Notes under the pieces: model-generated
What the model was told of the DNA's origin: nothing
Seen by the model: only the letters and a program-made list of their open reading frames with translations
Database searches by the model: none
Shown here: positions 1-11,763 of the stretch, piece after piece
Layout of the letters: every line of letters starts with the position of its first letter
Numbering within the stretch: the stretch's first letter is position 1
Origin: Heloderma charlesbogerti
Lineage: Eukaryota > Chordata > Lepidosauria > Squamata > Helodermatidae
Assembly (NCBI GenBank): GCA_026122225.1
Contig: JANEZZ010002656.1
Coordinates: forward strand, 310,001-374,000
DNA length: 64,000 nucleotides
Reading direction: 5' to 3'
Position numbers and translations under genes: made by a program

Positions 1-1316
1 ATGATGGTATTTGTAGTCCAACAACAATTGGAGGGACACACACACCATGCATGAATGGGCAATGGTATAAGGGGTGGAGTAAACAGTGGAGGGTGAGAGA
101 GGCCACAGTAATGGAGCTACATGATAGAAGACCTGGAGACTGTAGATGACTCATTAAGTGATTTTTTTTAGTCCTGTGTACTAACAGGAATAACATCTTA
201 TTCACTAAGATTATGTAGCCAAAATGGCAACATCAACACACAAAAGGGTGGTATAAGAAATATTGCGGAACCCCCAAGTCTGCAGAAGTAAGTATCGAAA
301 ACAAAAGCCCTTGAGGAAAAAAAAATATGAAAGGACAAAAACACAAAACAGCCCATTGAGGATTGAGCATGCTCAGTGGTCACAGAGTACTGGGGAGGGG
401 GGAGGGAAGAAAACTCCAAGCTTGTGCATGAAAGAAACAGCGAGTGTAACGATGGACCGTAGCCAACTTTGGTCTGCCCCACCTCCACATAGAATTTTCT
501 CTCACGGATGTGGTCAGGACAAATCTGTCAACTTTAATTCTGCTCAGTCTCTCATTTTTCCAACATTAAATTCATTCTATCTCATTTCCGCATCAGTTTG
601 TTATTTTTTCCTTAAAGCATTGGCCTGAAAAATCATATGTACGTCCATGCACATTTCTCAAAATGTACACATTTTGATACATGTGCATTTTTCCAAATAT
701 ACACATTTAATACACTTTTCCAAATATAAGCATTTTCTCCAAGTGATTCCCCCTAATACAATTCTTATGTCCTCATTCTGCAAATTTATGCATTTTTTGT
801 GTGCACTTTATCTCTTGTATGCATTTTTGCATACATTGTTTTCATTTACAAACTGTATCACATAATTCTAAACAGTGAGAATACTGCCTTTTAACTTCAT
901 TCCAGTCCGTATATGCAGATTTGGGAAGTGTGGATTTGGTACATTAAAAGGTAAACCCAATGGATTTCTCACTCATCCCTAGTCTGAATATACCTTTCGA
1001 AAAATAGATGATCCAAATTAAGTGTTAGTCTGAGCAGAAGAAGTCTTGATTAACTTTATAGGCTGTTACTATTATATCTGTGCCATATATTACTACACAG
1101 CACAGGTAGAATCATATGGTATTCACTAGGATTCAATCTGGCTACTAAGGGAATGGGTTGATTTGGTGGAAATCATGATCGAAATATTAAATTTTATTTG
1201 GTGATTGGTTTTACCTGTCCACAGTGGCTTTTTGCTGACTAGTGGTTGGAATAGTATAAATAATTATCCTTTTTTTCAGTTACAAACAATGCCTCTACAT
1301 ATGTGTTGATTTATTA
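1..1316. other. AT-rich intron or flank, no gene recognised
   Basis: No splice-flanked conserved exon is visible. Around 500-980 there is an AT-rich tract with repeated tgcatttt / acacatttt words ending in ctcactcatccctag, which resembles the right half of an old hAT-type foldback element; its left end is not clear. Confidence 0.4.
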
Positions 1317-1733
1317 AGGGTGCAATCCTATCCAAAGCAAGGCAGGAGAGGCATGGGGTTATCGTTCCCTCTGCGCTTCTCCTGCCCTGCTATTTTCTGC
1401 TAGATAGCCGTTTTCAGCTGTCTAGCTGCGGGGGGCTGACCAGGAGAGGAGGCTGCATGTACGACACATAGAATGTGTCGTACATGCAACTGCACTCTCC
1501 CCGCCTGGGAATGCCCCCAGCCCAGCCCCTTTTCAGTCACTCTGCGCTCCTCTTCTGAGCATGGAGGATGAGGCTTCTCCGCGCTGCCTCCAAGGCAGTG
1601 CGGACATCGAGGGAGGTCAGTTTTACGGGAACCAACCTCACAGCATGGGCTCCAAGGTTGGTTCCTGGAAAAGAGAATATCCTATGGCCCTCTGGAGTCT
1701 GGACAGTGTCTAGTGGCCATAGGATTGCTCCCT
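1317..1733. mobile_element. Non-autonomous DNA element with imperfect terminal inverted repeats
   Basis: The left end AGGGTGCAATCCTAT is answered by ATAGGATTGCTCCCT at the right end (13 of 15 pairs). The interior is GC-rich with a 15-bp-arm palindrome at 1455-1487 (GCATGTACGACACAT, 3-bp loop, complement). No convincing target duplication was found, so the superfamily is open. Confidence 0.5.
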
Positions 1734-3854
1734 AAATTTCACTTGATGGTAAGAAAAACACTTGGTTGAGTTGTTATGAATCAACTAGTGGTGTTAATTC
1801 GTGGCAATGAAGTGTGGGGGTGGGAGAGGAGGCACTGATTTCCCAAAAGCATAATACTGAAGGAGCAAAAGAATCTTCTGTACCATTTGTTAAAGAAGGA
1901 TTCATACATTTATTCCTACTGCTTGTTTTTGGTTTTTGGTTTTTAATGTGAAAATATTACTAATACGGTGGAGTGAGAAACAATGGGATGTAGCAGTTGG
2001 AGCCAGGTTCAGAACCTTGTTCCGCTCTGAACCTCATTGAATGATCTGCCTTGTTTACCAGGAAGTAAGCTCCTTTGAACTGAGTGGTGCTTACTTCTGA
2101 ACCACATGGGTTCAATTTGTAAAACACATTGAGCTTTAACTAGCAATCTTTAGCCAGCCAAAATGCAATCTTTTAGCTTTCAATTAGAAATGCAAACAGT
2201 CTTGCAAATAATTGTTACCATTTACACCACTAATGTGAAGTAGGTACCACATCAAAGAAAAAGAAATACATGTTCAGCCTCTACTTTATTATTTTCCCCA
2301 TTCTCTGACTTTCTATGGGGCAGTATCTAATGCTACTGTTCTGCTTATGCAACTGATCTACTGCTAATGGAATAAAACTCTAGCACAATGCCAGTAGTGT
2401 ATGCTGACATGGTGGGTTTCCTGGGGACAGCATACACTGCCAGCATACATACTTGGTGTCACACTAGAAGTCTCTTACACTAATACTGTCTTAATGGCAT
2501 AAGTGGGGTGGCAGCATTGGGATCTGTCCTATATGCTAATCTGTCCCAAATAATAGTGAAACTTGAAAGCCTCATTATCAACTCATTCACGTGCCAGAGC
2601 AAGGCAAATACATCAGTTAGGAAGATAGCATCACACCTGAAAATGTCTTGGAGTTGTGTTCCCCTGGGTTACTTCTCCACCTCACCCCTGTCCACAGGGT
2701 TGTTGTGAGGAGAAAGTGGGGAGGGGCATGCAAATTGCCAAGCAAAGGAGAGAGAAGCAGCCCTTCACCAGAATCTAGTATTCTTTGTAAACCATGCAAG
2801 ACTTTTCTATAGGGGTTAGCTTCTGATGGACATTGTTAAATGAGTATTAGGGAGTCGTAGTTGATAGATGCGAGTAATTTCATTATAACTTGTAATTTTT
2901 AATATGGAATTGATTTTGCCACATCATACATCTTCTGATGTATGATTGCTTGAACTCCAAATATGTAAGTAAAATAGGTTTGTTCATATTTCACTCATCT
3001 CCAACTTGTTGCTAGCAGCAGGCTCAAATGGCCACTCCAAATTTGCAACCTCATTCTCAGCCAGAAACCATAGAGAGCTGCTGCAATGAGAGCAGAGAAT
3101 GCTGGACTAGAAGAAAACAGAGTTTGATCTGGGGAAACAGTTGGTCCCAGGGAGGCATTACTGGGCATCCGCTGATGCCCACACTCCAACAGAGGGCACA
3201 GCATCAACTTCTGGGACCTCCTGGCCTCATTGCTTCTCCTAGCTGTCTCTGCGTGTTCACTTGTTCATGAGCAGTAGCAACAGTGGTCAGTGGACTACTT
3301 GTCATGCCCTTCCCCTCTAGGCAGCTGTGTGGGTTGTGCCCAATGACAGCATGCAAGTCAGGGCCAGCATCAAGGGTAGGCATGGTTGGGCACCTGCTGA
3401 AGGCCCACATTCCAGCAGTGAGCTACTCACAAGAGGCCCCTGGAGCTGCTTCTCCTCTTCACCATCGTAACCTGCTTGTTCACCTGCCTCTTGCTCTGTC
3501 CCATGAGAGAGAAGAACAGGAGATGCCTCTGCCCACTTGCTCACTGATTCTGCCTATCAAGCAAGCAGGGCGCAAAGATGAGGAAGTGGATGAAGAGCAA
3601 TAGCAGCTGAGGGAAATAGTGGTGAGAAGGGCACTGAGAGTGTCTTGCCCAAGGGCCCTCCAAAACTCGGAGCCAGCACTGGAGCAGGTGAACAGCCAGT
3701 GGTGACAACAGCGATGATGATGTGGACCACTCAAGGAAGGAATCTTTCTCCCCCTCCCCCCAAAAAAACCCTGCATCCAGTATTGACTGATGGAAGACAG
3801 TTTCCTATGTTCCTATTTCCAAAGCTAGATTTCACAAAGGATCTTATCCTTTAA
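1734..3854. other. Intronic sequence, nothing recognised
   Basis: Open frames here are short, overlap on both strands and lack splice-site support or known motifs. No repeat family was identified with confidence. Confidence 0.4.
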
Positions 3855-3956
3855 CTTGTGGCCCTCCAGATTTCTTGGACTACAATTCCCATCAGCCCTA
3901 ACCAGCCCAGCCAATGGTGAGGGAGTTGTAGGCCAAAACATCTGGAGGACCACAAG
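3855..3956. mobile_element. Short hAT-like inverted-repeat element
   Basis: The left end CTTGTGGCCCTCCAGAT pairs with ATCTGGAGGACCACAAG on the right, and the centre carries ggactacaattcccatcag / gggagttgtaggcc as an inner inverted repeat. This is a common short element type in squamate genomes. A degraded relative lies at about 58055-58130. Confidence 0.6.
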
Positions 3957-4975
3957 CTGCCCACAGCTGCTTTGACTTGCTTTGGCAGGCAGAACTGAAA
4001 AGAAACATGACCAGGGTTGTGAAATTTCTTTGGAACACTGGGCCTCTCATTCATCCCTTACCCTATATGTCTGTGGTTATTTTCTGTCAAGCCTCTCTTC
4101 TCCCTGCTTCATGTTCCTGGAGATCCCAGCTGCATTCACTAGAATGATTCACTGGCCTTCCAAGAAAAGTAGATTCCTGAACGGCTCACATCATTTGCGG
4201 AGAATATGGCAGATGGGGAACATTAGTTAAGGCACCAAGAGATAGATGAGCATCCACCCCCCACACTTTTTTCTTTTTTGCTTTCACAATGATATCTGGA
4301 GAAGGATGCCTTTGTGATGAAGTGTGTTTCAAGCAGCCTTGCCTTTTTATTTCCCTACCCAGGGCTCTGACAGGTGTTCCCTCTGGGGCATAGATGCTTC
4401 CTCTACTGTTTGAGTGAAGGGAGATATCATCTGTGACAGCTTGTGTACATAGATCATGGTTTTATGATGATGGAAAAGTGTGCACTGATTGATTTGCTGA
4501 GCTGGGCTGAGTTAAAAGAGCTTGCAACAAGATAGCTTACCTCTTGCCAAAACACAATTTAATCAGCAGCTGACCGATCCATCATACGGGCAGGAGGGAG
4601 GCGGTTTCAAATGCTGGGGAGGTGCCATATGACTAATGGACAGAAATGTCTATTCTTGGCGTAGGCGTACTGAGATACACTGGCTAATTTATCCTCCCAT
4701 ATTATCCACTAATATTAGCAATCCCATTTAACGAAGCCTGTATGACATGGCAAAGAACACGGCCCTGTACTGTGTTTTGCTTCCCGCTGCATAAATTCAA
4801 ACCCAAACATACATTTGAACACCAGCTATTCATTGAAGGCCAGAAGGGTATTTGGCAAGGAAGGCACCACAATTAATTTCTTGCTTTGCTAAGAGATCAA
4901 CTCTCTCTGTGGTGTGTATGCCTTATGCTGACGTCATGATGACAATCGATTTGTAAATCCTGGCAGTCATTAAGG
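3957..4975. other. Intronic sequence, nothing recognised
   Basis: No exon, RNA gene or clear repeat was identified. Confidence 0.4.
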
Positions 4976-5352
4976 CAGGGGTGGACATCTACTTTGTTTC
5001 TTACTGGAACCCTGAGGTCCACCAAGCAGAGCCAGGTGCAAAAAAGTGGCTTGGGTGGGCAGGCGGGCATACACAAATAATTAAGTACTGGGGTGTTTTT
5101 AGGCACATGGTCATCCCAGGAAATTGTGATCAGTACCAGAATCAAGCTCACAAGTCCTGTTGTTACACAAAAATCCACCCCTGGTTTTAAATGTTCTTTT
5201 TCAATGTTGTTGTTGTTGTTGTTGTTTGGAGGCAGGTGATTTTTAAGTTGTTGCTATTGTTAGACTGTTGGGAGTCAGAAACCCTTGCTGATCTAATGCT
5301 AATCACCCAGAGATCTACCAGTAGATCCCAATCGACTTTCTGCCCACCTCTG
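4976..5352. mobile_element. hAT-like element with CAGGGGTGG / CCACCTCTG ends
   Basis: The left end CAGGGGTGGACA and right end TGCCCACCTCTG are near-complementary. Flanks are CATTAAGG (4968-4975) and ACTTGAGG (5353-5360), matching at 5 of 8. It contains a (GTT)n run at 5206-5226. Old, diverged copy. Confidence 0.5.
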
Positions 5353-5394
5353 ACTTGAGGCACTATGTACATCTTCATGCACTTCCCTCGAAAT

Positions 5395-5494
5395 TGAATG
5401 TGCAGCCTCAATCCCATGCAGATTTATTTAGAAGTGAGCCCCACAATGCTAAATGAGGCCTACTCTCCAGTAAGCATGGATAGGATTGCAGCCT
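5395..5494. repeat. Old interspersed repeat (..taggattgcagcc.. type)
   Basis: The words gtgagccccac, gtaagcatgg and ataggattgcagcc match a repeat also seen at 36086-36180 and 47715-47780. The class was not determined. Confidence 0.4.
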
Positions 5495-5499
5495 TAGGA

Positions 5500-5690
5500 A
5501 CAAAGGAATCTGCCTTCTATTATGTCAGACACCTAGCCCAGCATTTTCAGTGGCTCTGACTGGCAATGAGCCTCAGGGAGAGGTCTTTAAGGACATCTGC
5601 TACCTGATCCTTTTAAACTAGGGACTGAAACAGGAAACTTCTGCATGCAAAGCAGGTGTACTACCACTAAGCTGTCGTTCCTCCTCCCCA
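5500..5690 (-). repeat. tRNA-derived SINE, old copy
   Basis: Read on the minus strand it has a tRNA-like head (gcttagtggtagtacacctg, ctttgcatgcagaag) and a body like the copies at 36610-36805 and 42965-43140. Confidence 0.5.
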
Positions 5691-5761
5691 AATGCTCCCC
5701 AAACCTCCACAGTTTGCTGGCATACATCTTTGTGACATCTGAAGGGGACTTTGCATGGGGA

Positions 5762-6004
5762 AGTTTATTTATTATTTATTTATTACATTTATATCTCACC
5801 TTTTTTTCCTCCTTGAGGAACCCAAGGCGGCATACATATTCCTCCTCCATTTTATCCTCACAACAACAACCCTGTGAGGTGGGTTGAGCTGAGAGTCTGT
5901 GACTGGCCCAAAGTCACCCAGTGAGTTTCCACGGCCAAGTAGGGACTAGAACCTGGATCTCACGACTCCCAGTCCAACACTCTAGCCACTACACCATGCT
6001 GGCT
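5762..6004 (-). repeat. tRNA-derived SINE with A-rich tail
   Basis: On the minus strand the head reads gccagcatggtgtagtggct, giving an A-box-like segment, followed by a B-box-like gatccaggttctagtccc, then a LINE-like body and an (AAAT)n tail at 5762-5790. This is a SINE, not a functional tRNA gene, because no cloverleaf 3' half follows. Confidence 0.7.
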
Positions 6005-6010
6005 CTTCTT

Positions 6011-6056
6011 GTGCAACCTTTGTGCACAACCTTTGTGCTCAACCTTTGTGCAACAC
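6011..6056. repeat. Short tandem repeat, unit about 16 bp
   Basis: Three units of (t)tgtgc(a/t)caacctttg occur in succession. Confidence 0.5.
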
Positions 6057-6285
6057 CTTCTTTGCCACTTCATTGACTGAGCAAAGAAAAGACTTTGTTT
6101 TTCATCCAGCATTCTGCTGGCTTTTGTTTTTGGAAGGGAAGATGTGTAGCTTTGCATTCAGAAACTCCCAGGTTCAGCCCAAGGCTTTTCCATTCAAAAG
6201 GCTGTTGGATAGCATAGCTGGGAGACACCTCTACCAGGTCTAGCCCTAGGTTAAGTAGCACCCTGGCTGAGGAACTCCTTCAGTG

Positions 6286-6914
6286 TAGGGATGGCATGGG
6301 CTCCCGATTCAGTCTGGGAATCCAGCAGACCTGTTCCTGCCCGCACCTCACAGCCCTGCTCACTGAGCCCCTGCCACCACTTGCCCCCTGCCCGCACTCA
6401 GCGAATGGCCTGCACTCACCCCAGCAACCTTGTCAAGCTTCGCAGTCGCCATTTTCTGAGAAATAAAATAGCGACCACAAAAATGCGCAAATTTGTGCAC
6501 ATGTGAAAATGCGCATTTTACGAATGCGCATAGTCACGTATGCAAAAACACATTTTGCGAATGCCCAAATTTGCGTATGATCGAAAATGCATATTTTACA
6601 AAAAATGCACATTTTCATGCACACACTAATGTGTGCCTTCGCAAAAATGCACATTTCACACATGAGAATATGCACATCAGCAAAATGTGCATTTCGCGCA
6701 TACAGAAACATGTGCGTTTTTGCGATTACCTTTTTTTTTTTTTTTTAAGAAATGGTGGCCGCAGAGCTCAACAAGGCTGCTGGGGTGAGTGCAGGCTGCT
6801 TGCCAAGAGTCGGAGGGGCTTGAGTGCAGTCCAGGGACCGGTGAGCAGGGGCTTGGGCTGGGCAGGAGTATGGAGAACCCAGACAGGGCACAGGGGTGAG
6901 TTTGCACATCCCTC
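6286..6914. mobile_element. hAT-like foldback element, second family
   Basis: It starts TAGGGATGGCATGGG and ends TGCACATCCCTC, flanked by a perfect 8-bp duplication CTTCAGTG (6278-6285 and 6915-6922). Both halves are inverted copies of each other (gccattttctgag / gaaatggtggccgcagag), and the centre is rich in gcgcatttt / aaaatgcgc words. Relatives lie at 8859 and 51846. No coding capacity is recognised. Confidence 0.8.
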
Positions 6915-6922
6915 CTTCAGTG

Positions 6923-8326
6923 CCCTCCCTAGTCAGTTTTGCAGTGTTGCCACATTGTGTGGCTTGTGCAGCATTGCAAAACCTAGTGAAGCAAAGCTGT
7001 GTTCTGCTGATTTTTATTTAGACCAAATTACATCAAACTGACAATCATTTAAAGGTTAATGATAGACATTCATTTTTGTAGTTAGTATGATTTATTTCAT
7101 TTCATTTTTATACCACCCAGTAGCCAATGCTCTCTGAGTGGATTACAACAATTAGTACCCAAACAACTGTAGAATTTTGAAAATAAGTTTAGGAACACAT
7201 AGTGATTGTTGTTCTTGTTGTTGTTGTTGTTCTACCTCACTGCAGACAGCACACTCAACAAACACTGAACCACCAGGCTTAGCTCAGCACCCCCTTCAGC
7301 TCAGTACCCAAGAGAAACACACAGCTCCTCACCCCTAAGCCCTACCCTGCCTCTGAGAACCCCCCCCCCATACACACACACATTGTTGCCAGTCTTAGTA
7401 GAACTATTAAGATAAATGGGCCAATGATTTGACTCTGTATAAGGTGGCTTCATATCTGCCCAACTGTTTGTGATGTTATAAATCTGTCAACCATTGAGAT
7501 AGTGGGATGAAAACTGCTTCACTACTCCTGTTTAAGGCTTAATGCGAGATTTCAAGTTTGAGGCCCAGCCCAGCCACCAAACCTCCTTTCAAAGGGCTGT
7601 GGACAGAAAATGCAAAAGTAAATGCAATGTGGCATTTCCCTTGAAGAGCTCTCACTTGTGATTATTACATTTATCACTGAATCTACTTTGCTGGAGAAGT
7701 CTGTGTTGATGAGATAAGTTGATGTTAGCCAGGCCACATTTGTTTCCTGTAACATCACTGTCTGCCCTGTTGATCAGGCATGCAGCTTTAGTTTTCTCTT
7801 TCCGCTCCTCTCTCTTCTTTGCCCCCCGCCCCCCATATTCAGTCTGTCACCAAATTGTGTCACTTCTCCGATCACACACGCAAAGAAACAGCATTTCCTT
7901 CCATCCCATCAGAAAAAAATTCTGGTCCACACCCCAGTCATCTCTTCTCTCGCCTTCTGCAATTTTCTCCTTTCTGGTCTTCTAGTGTTTCACCTGCTCA
8001 CCTCTCTCCAGCACTCCATTGCCCTGACTATGTGATGCCATTCCTTAAGCTGGCTTCCTTGTGGACTCCTGGATCGTGAAAACATTATTAATCTTACCTT
8101 CAAAACCCTCCATGGCCACCTTTTCTACTGTCTTATCTCTGTTCTTATATCCCTACCTGTAACCTTTGCTCATCCAGCTCCACCACCCTCAGCCATCTCA
8201 AGGTCTCCTGCTCCCTGAAACAACTCCCTTCCAACCCCATATTCCTGGAACTGCCACCCAGAATGCATCTGTGTGACCATCTTGGTTACTTCCTCCTACT
8301 CTATTATAACTAACTCTAAGTACTTG

Positions 8327-8328
<2 letters not shown>
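6923..8328. other. Intronic sequence with simple repeats
   Basis: It contains a (GTT)n tract near 7207-7232 and a C9 run near 7361. No exon is supported; the pyrimidine-rich stretch at 7780-8250 gives open frames without splice or family support. Confidence 0.4.

Positions 8329-8367
<39 letters not shown>
8329..8367. repeat. (AT)n microsatellite
   Basis: An uninterrupted run of about 19 AT units directly adjoins the left end of an old hAT-like element. Confidence 0.9.
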
Positions 8368-8371
<4 letters not shown>

Positions 8372-8771
8372 TGTATAGATTGTGTAAAATCTGTTCCATC
8401 TGTGTTATGTGGATTGTCAGGTGCCTTTCTCATTCCATCATCCACCCATTGGCAGAACTGGATAGTTTAGTTTCTGAATTTGCATAATTGTGCATTTGCA
8501 CAAAGTCTCCACAAATGCACAAAAATCCCCCCAAATCTGAATTTTCATACCTTAGGCTATGGGGGAAATGCACATTTTTGGCTTTTTTAAAAAAGAATTG
8601 CATATTTTTCTATGACAGAATGTGAACAAAATCAGGAAATTTAGAAAAATGGTCTGTGAATCTGTGGAATCCGCTGGAAAGGGGAGTGGACACTCTGCTG
8701 CAGAATCTGCTAGTGGGATTCCTCAAAATCTGCTAGCAGAATCTGCTAGTGGGATTTCTCTGGCATCCGTA
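8368..8771. mobile_element. Old hAT-like element (same family as 43734-44148)
   Basis: The left end tagatgtatagattgtgtaa and the order of following words (ctgttccatctg, tgtcaggtgcc, tttctgaattt) match the better preserved copy at 43734. The right end ctctggcatccgta corresponds to ctcggacatcccta there. Target duplication is obscured by the AT run. Confidence 0.55.
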
Positions 8772-8858
8772 ATTCTTCCCCTGTTTACATTTGTCACCAT
8801 TTCCTAGTCCATTTTTATTGCTCCCATTGTGTTCAACTCCCTAGGGAAAGAACAAAGC

Positions 8859-10600
8859 TAGGGATGGCATGGGTGCACGATCCTGTCCAGGAATCCAGTG
8901 GAAACCCTCCCCACCTACACCCCCAAACTGCACTCGCTGAGCCCCTGCTTGCATTCACCTGGGCAGAGGCATCAAGCTCCATGACTGCAATATTTTTTGG
9001 GGGGGAAATGATGATCACAAAGTAGGGATGTACGAAAGTCACTTACCTTTTCGCAGAAGTGATTTGCGGTGGGGGGGAGGCGCTCTGTCCCTCCCCCCAG
9101 AATCCTCCCTGGCCAGCTCCGCTCCATGGTGGCTCCGCAGAGCCACCGGCCAGGGCCATCCACAGCTGGAGTTCCAGCCATGGACGGGCTGCTGCGGATG
9201 CAAATGGCGGCCACCATAGCAGCTGCCATTTGAGTCCTGCAAAGCTGCCGTGATAGGCTGTGTAAGTATTTACGTAGCCTATCATGGCAAGCCAAAAAAA
9301 AAAACAGCGTATGCAAATGGTGGGGGCTATAGTGGCCAGCATTTGCATTCCCTATTTTTAGCCATTTAGCCTACGTAAATATTTACGTAGGCTATTATGG
9401 AGGGGAAAAAAAGAATGCAAATAGCTCCCACTATGCTATTTGCGTTCCCCTTTTATTTGCTGTAATAGCCTATGTAAATAGGCTATTTATGGCCTCCCCC
9501 CCCCACGGAATCCCCCCTGGGATGAAGCTTACCTGGGGCAGATGTTCCGGCAGCGGCAGCTCCGGTAGCAGCTCTGGCACCGGCAGCTGGTCTCTCAGCC
9601 GGCTACTGCAGACGCAAATGGCGGCCGCCATAGCGGCCGCCATTTGCGTCCAGCCAGGCTGCCATGATAGGCTATGTAAGTATTTACGTAGCCTATCATG
9701 GCAAAGAGCAGGGGCTCAAATGGCGGCCGCTACACCGTTTGCGCCACTGCTCTTTCCTTGATAGGCGACGTAAGTATTTACATAGCCTATCACGGGAAAG
9801 TCAGCCACGCAAACAGTAGCTACTATGCCATTTGCGTGGCTGCCTTTACCATGATAGGCTATGTAAATACTTACGTAGCCTATCACGGCAGCCTGGCCAG
9901 ACGCAAAACTGCTCCGCCGTGAAGCTGAGCCGGCCAGGGAGGATTCCGGGGGGGAGGGACGGAGCGCCTCCCCCCCCACCGCAAATCACACTGGCAAAAA
10001 GGTAAGTGACTTTCATACATCCCTAGTATTTACGTAGCCTATCACGGCTATGATGAGGAAGCGAATGATGAGGAAGCGAATGATTCCCATCATGAGGAAG
10101 CGACATTCGCAAGTCAGCACAGATGGCAGCAGGTAAGTGCTCTGTTTTGCGTGCCTTTCATGGGGGGGGCTCGTTCCACCACAGATTTTGGGGGCCCGAA
10201 TGCACTGGCATTTGGCCTCACCAAGATCTGTGGTGGAATTCTCTGACATCCCTACAAAAAAGTCCATATTCGTGTATATGCAAATTGGGGCCATAAATAG
10301 CCCATATATGCCAGATGACATCCAGCAAACACCTGTTGACATCCAGCAAACTCATGGGCCCATTGTGCCTATATGCAAATATTAGCATTTGCAAAAATGT
10401 GCACATTCTCATATATGGAAAATGGGCCATGAATGGCCCATATACGCAAGATTACAGGCAAGCAAGTACCTGTAATCTTTTGTATATAGGTGATCCATGG
10501 CCCCATTTTGTGCATATGAAAATATGCATATTCTTGCTATCACCTTCCCCCCAAAACATAAAAATGGCAATCGCAGAGCTCAACAAGGCCGCCTGGGTGA
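8859..10600. mobile_element. Interrupted second-family foldback element
   Basis: It starts TAGGGATGGCATGGGTGC like the element at 6286. The left part runs to 9022, is interrupted by elements at 9023-10254, and resumes with atgcaaatattagcatttgc and the mirror word gcaatcgcagagctcaacaa near 10565. The expected right end is lost after about 10600. Confidence 0.55.
9023..10254. mobile_element. Composite multi-hairpin element, A end to A end plus extra B end
   Basis: Left end A starts TAGGGATGTACGAAAG at 9023 and an outward A end finishes CATACATCCCTA at 10025. A further fragment from half a hairpin (10026) runs to a B end at 10254 (ctctgacatcccta). An internal B-like segment with an inward gcttacctggg lies at 9485-9640. 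Flank pairs around 9023-10025 do not match; TCACAAAG and CAAAAAAG around 9023-10254 match at 5 of 8. It reads as a rearranged unit. Confidence 0.65.
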
Positions 10601-10659
10601 TTATTATTACTATATTTAGTAGTAATTGTTGTCTTTTCATCCTCATCTTCACCCTCACA

Positions 10660-11626
10660 TAGGGAAGGCGGAGAATTTCTCCACAAATCTCTGGGAGGCC
10701 GAATGCCAACGCATTCGGCCCCCCGAAATTGGTGGGGAAATTCTCCGCCGCCCCCCCCCCCGGGATGGGACTTACCTCATGCGAATGTCCCTCTCGGCGG
10801 CAGGTCCCAGCGGCGGTTTGGCGGCGGTTCGGCGGGGGCAGCGGCGGCGGCCGGTCTTCTGACCAGCTCCCGCCTCCGCCATTGCAAAATAAAAAAGGAA
10901 AGTAAAAAACACACACACACACCCGTGATAGGCTACGTAACGATTTACATAGCCTATCATGGCTAGATTTCCAAAGTCAGCCGTGATAAGCTACGTAAAT
11001 CGTCACATAGCCTATCACAGGTGACTTTGAAAAAAAAAAAGCGTGAACACAAATGGCAGCGCCCATGGGGTGCCGCCATTTGCGTTCCTTAGTTAGGCAC
11101 GTCTAGTCTACGTAAAGATTTACGTAGACTACGGCGAAAATAAGGGCAACGCAAATAGCGTTCCCTTATTTTCGCCGTTGTCTACGTAAATCTTTACGTA
11201 GACTACACATGCCAAACTAAGGAATGCAAATGGCGGCGCCCCATGGGTGCCGCCATTTGCGTACGCACTTTTTTTTTTTTTCAAAGTCACCTGTGATAGG
11301 CTACGTGACAATTTACGTAGCCTATCATGGCTGACTTTGGAAATCTAGCCGTGATAGGCTCCGTAAATCGTTACGTAGCCTATCATGGGTGTGTGTTGTT
11401 GTTTTTTTACTTTACTTATTTTTTTGCAGCCGGGTAGATGGGGCGCTCCTCCCCGGCCTGAATTTCGGCAGCGAGGGATGGGGCACCTCCCCCCTGGCCT
11501 GAATTTCAGCCGGGTGAGGCGGGGTGCCTCCCCCCCTCGCCTGAACTTCGGGGGGAGAAGTGAAGCGCCTCCCCCCCACTGCGAAGCAAGCTGAGGGACC
11601 AGGTAAGTCCCTCTCGTTCCTCCCTA
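10660..11626 (+). mobile_element. Multi-hairpin hAT-like element, B end to A end
   Basis: The left end TAGGGAAGGCGGAGAATT is type B; the right end AGGTAAGTCCCTCTCGTTCCTCCCTA is type A. Flanks CCCTCACA (10652-10659) and CCCTCATC (11627-11634) match at 6 of 8. It contains the full palindrome chain. It ends 27 bp before the KCNU1 exon at 11654 and carries an exon-like segment at 11430-11602. Confidence 0.85.
11430..11602 (+). other. Exon-like segment inside a mobile element
   Basis: A T-rich tract ending ttatttttttgcag (11416-11429) is a good 3' splice site on the gene's strand, and ACCAG|gtaagt (11602/11603) a strong 5' splice site. The 173-nt body is GC-rich A-end sequence with a stop in the frame that continues from upstream. 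It lies 51 bp before the true exon 11654. Whether it is used is unknown. Confidence 0.45.
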
Positions 11627-11653
11627 CCCTCATCCACTGTTTTGTCTGTTTAG

Positions 11654-11753
11654 ACTTCCAGAACTCTTGGAAGAACAGCTGAGTGAAACTGCACTAGACT
11701 CTACAGGAATGTTCCATTGGTGTGAAGCGGTTCCTTTTGAACAGGCCCTCTTG
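11654..11753 (+). CDS. KCNU1: KCNU1 (Slo3) internal exon, end of RCK1-RCK2 linker
   Basis: The acceptor is a T-rich tract ending ...gtctgtttag at 11653 and the donor is TTG|gtaggt at 11753/11754. The first base completes a split codon; the rest reads LPELLEEQLSETALDSTGMF followed by HWCEAVPFEQALL. The segment DSTGMFHWC is diagnostic of the Slo1/Slo3 (BK-type) K+ channel family, just before the RCK2 domain of the cytoplasmic gating ring. The exon ends in phase 0, matching the exon at 29331. It is assigned to Slo3 rather than Slo1 (KCNMA1) because the downstream exons diverge strongly from the highly conserved Slo1 sequence and lack the calcium bowl. A multi-hairpin element ends only 27 bp upstream and a (CTT)n tract starts 10 bp after the donor. 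No upstream KCNU1 exon was found in 1-11653. Confidence 0.9.
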
Positions 11754-11763
11754 GTAGGTACTT

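Noticed and set aside
5762..6004. Possible tRNA gene (A and B box, minus strand)
   Set aside because: A SINE body and A-rich tail follow the head and no full cloverleaf can be drawn; the same holds for heads at 15417, 36610, 42965 and 52800.
6493..7041. 182-codon open frame, + strand
   Set aside because: It lies in the second-family foldback element 6286-6914 and continues into flank; low-complexity His/Phe/Cys-rich composition follows from gcacatttt repeats.
11430..11602. Calling this segment a real KCNU1 exon
   Set aside because: Only splice-like signals are visible; it would break the reading frame and its sequence is element-derived, so it is kept as a candidate only.
1..11653. Search for the KCNU1 exon preceding 11654 (Cys-rich linker region)
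   Set aside because: No frame with the expected Slo-family motif flanked by splice sites was found; it probably lies upstream of the window.
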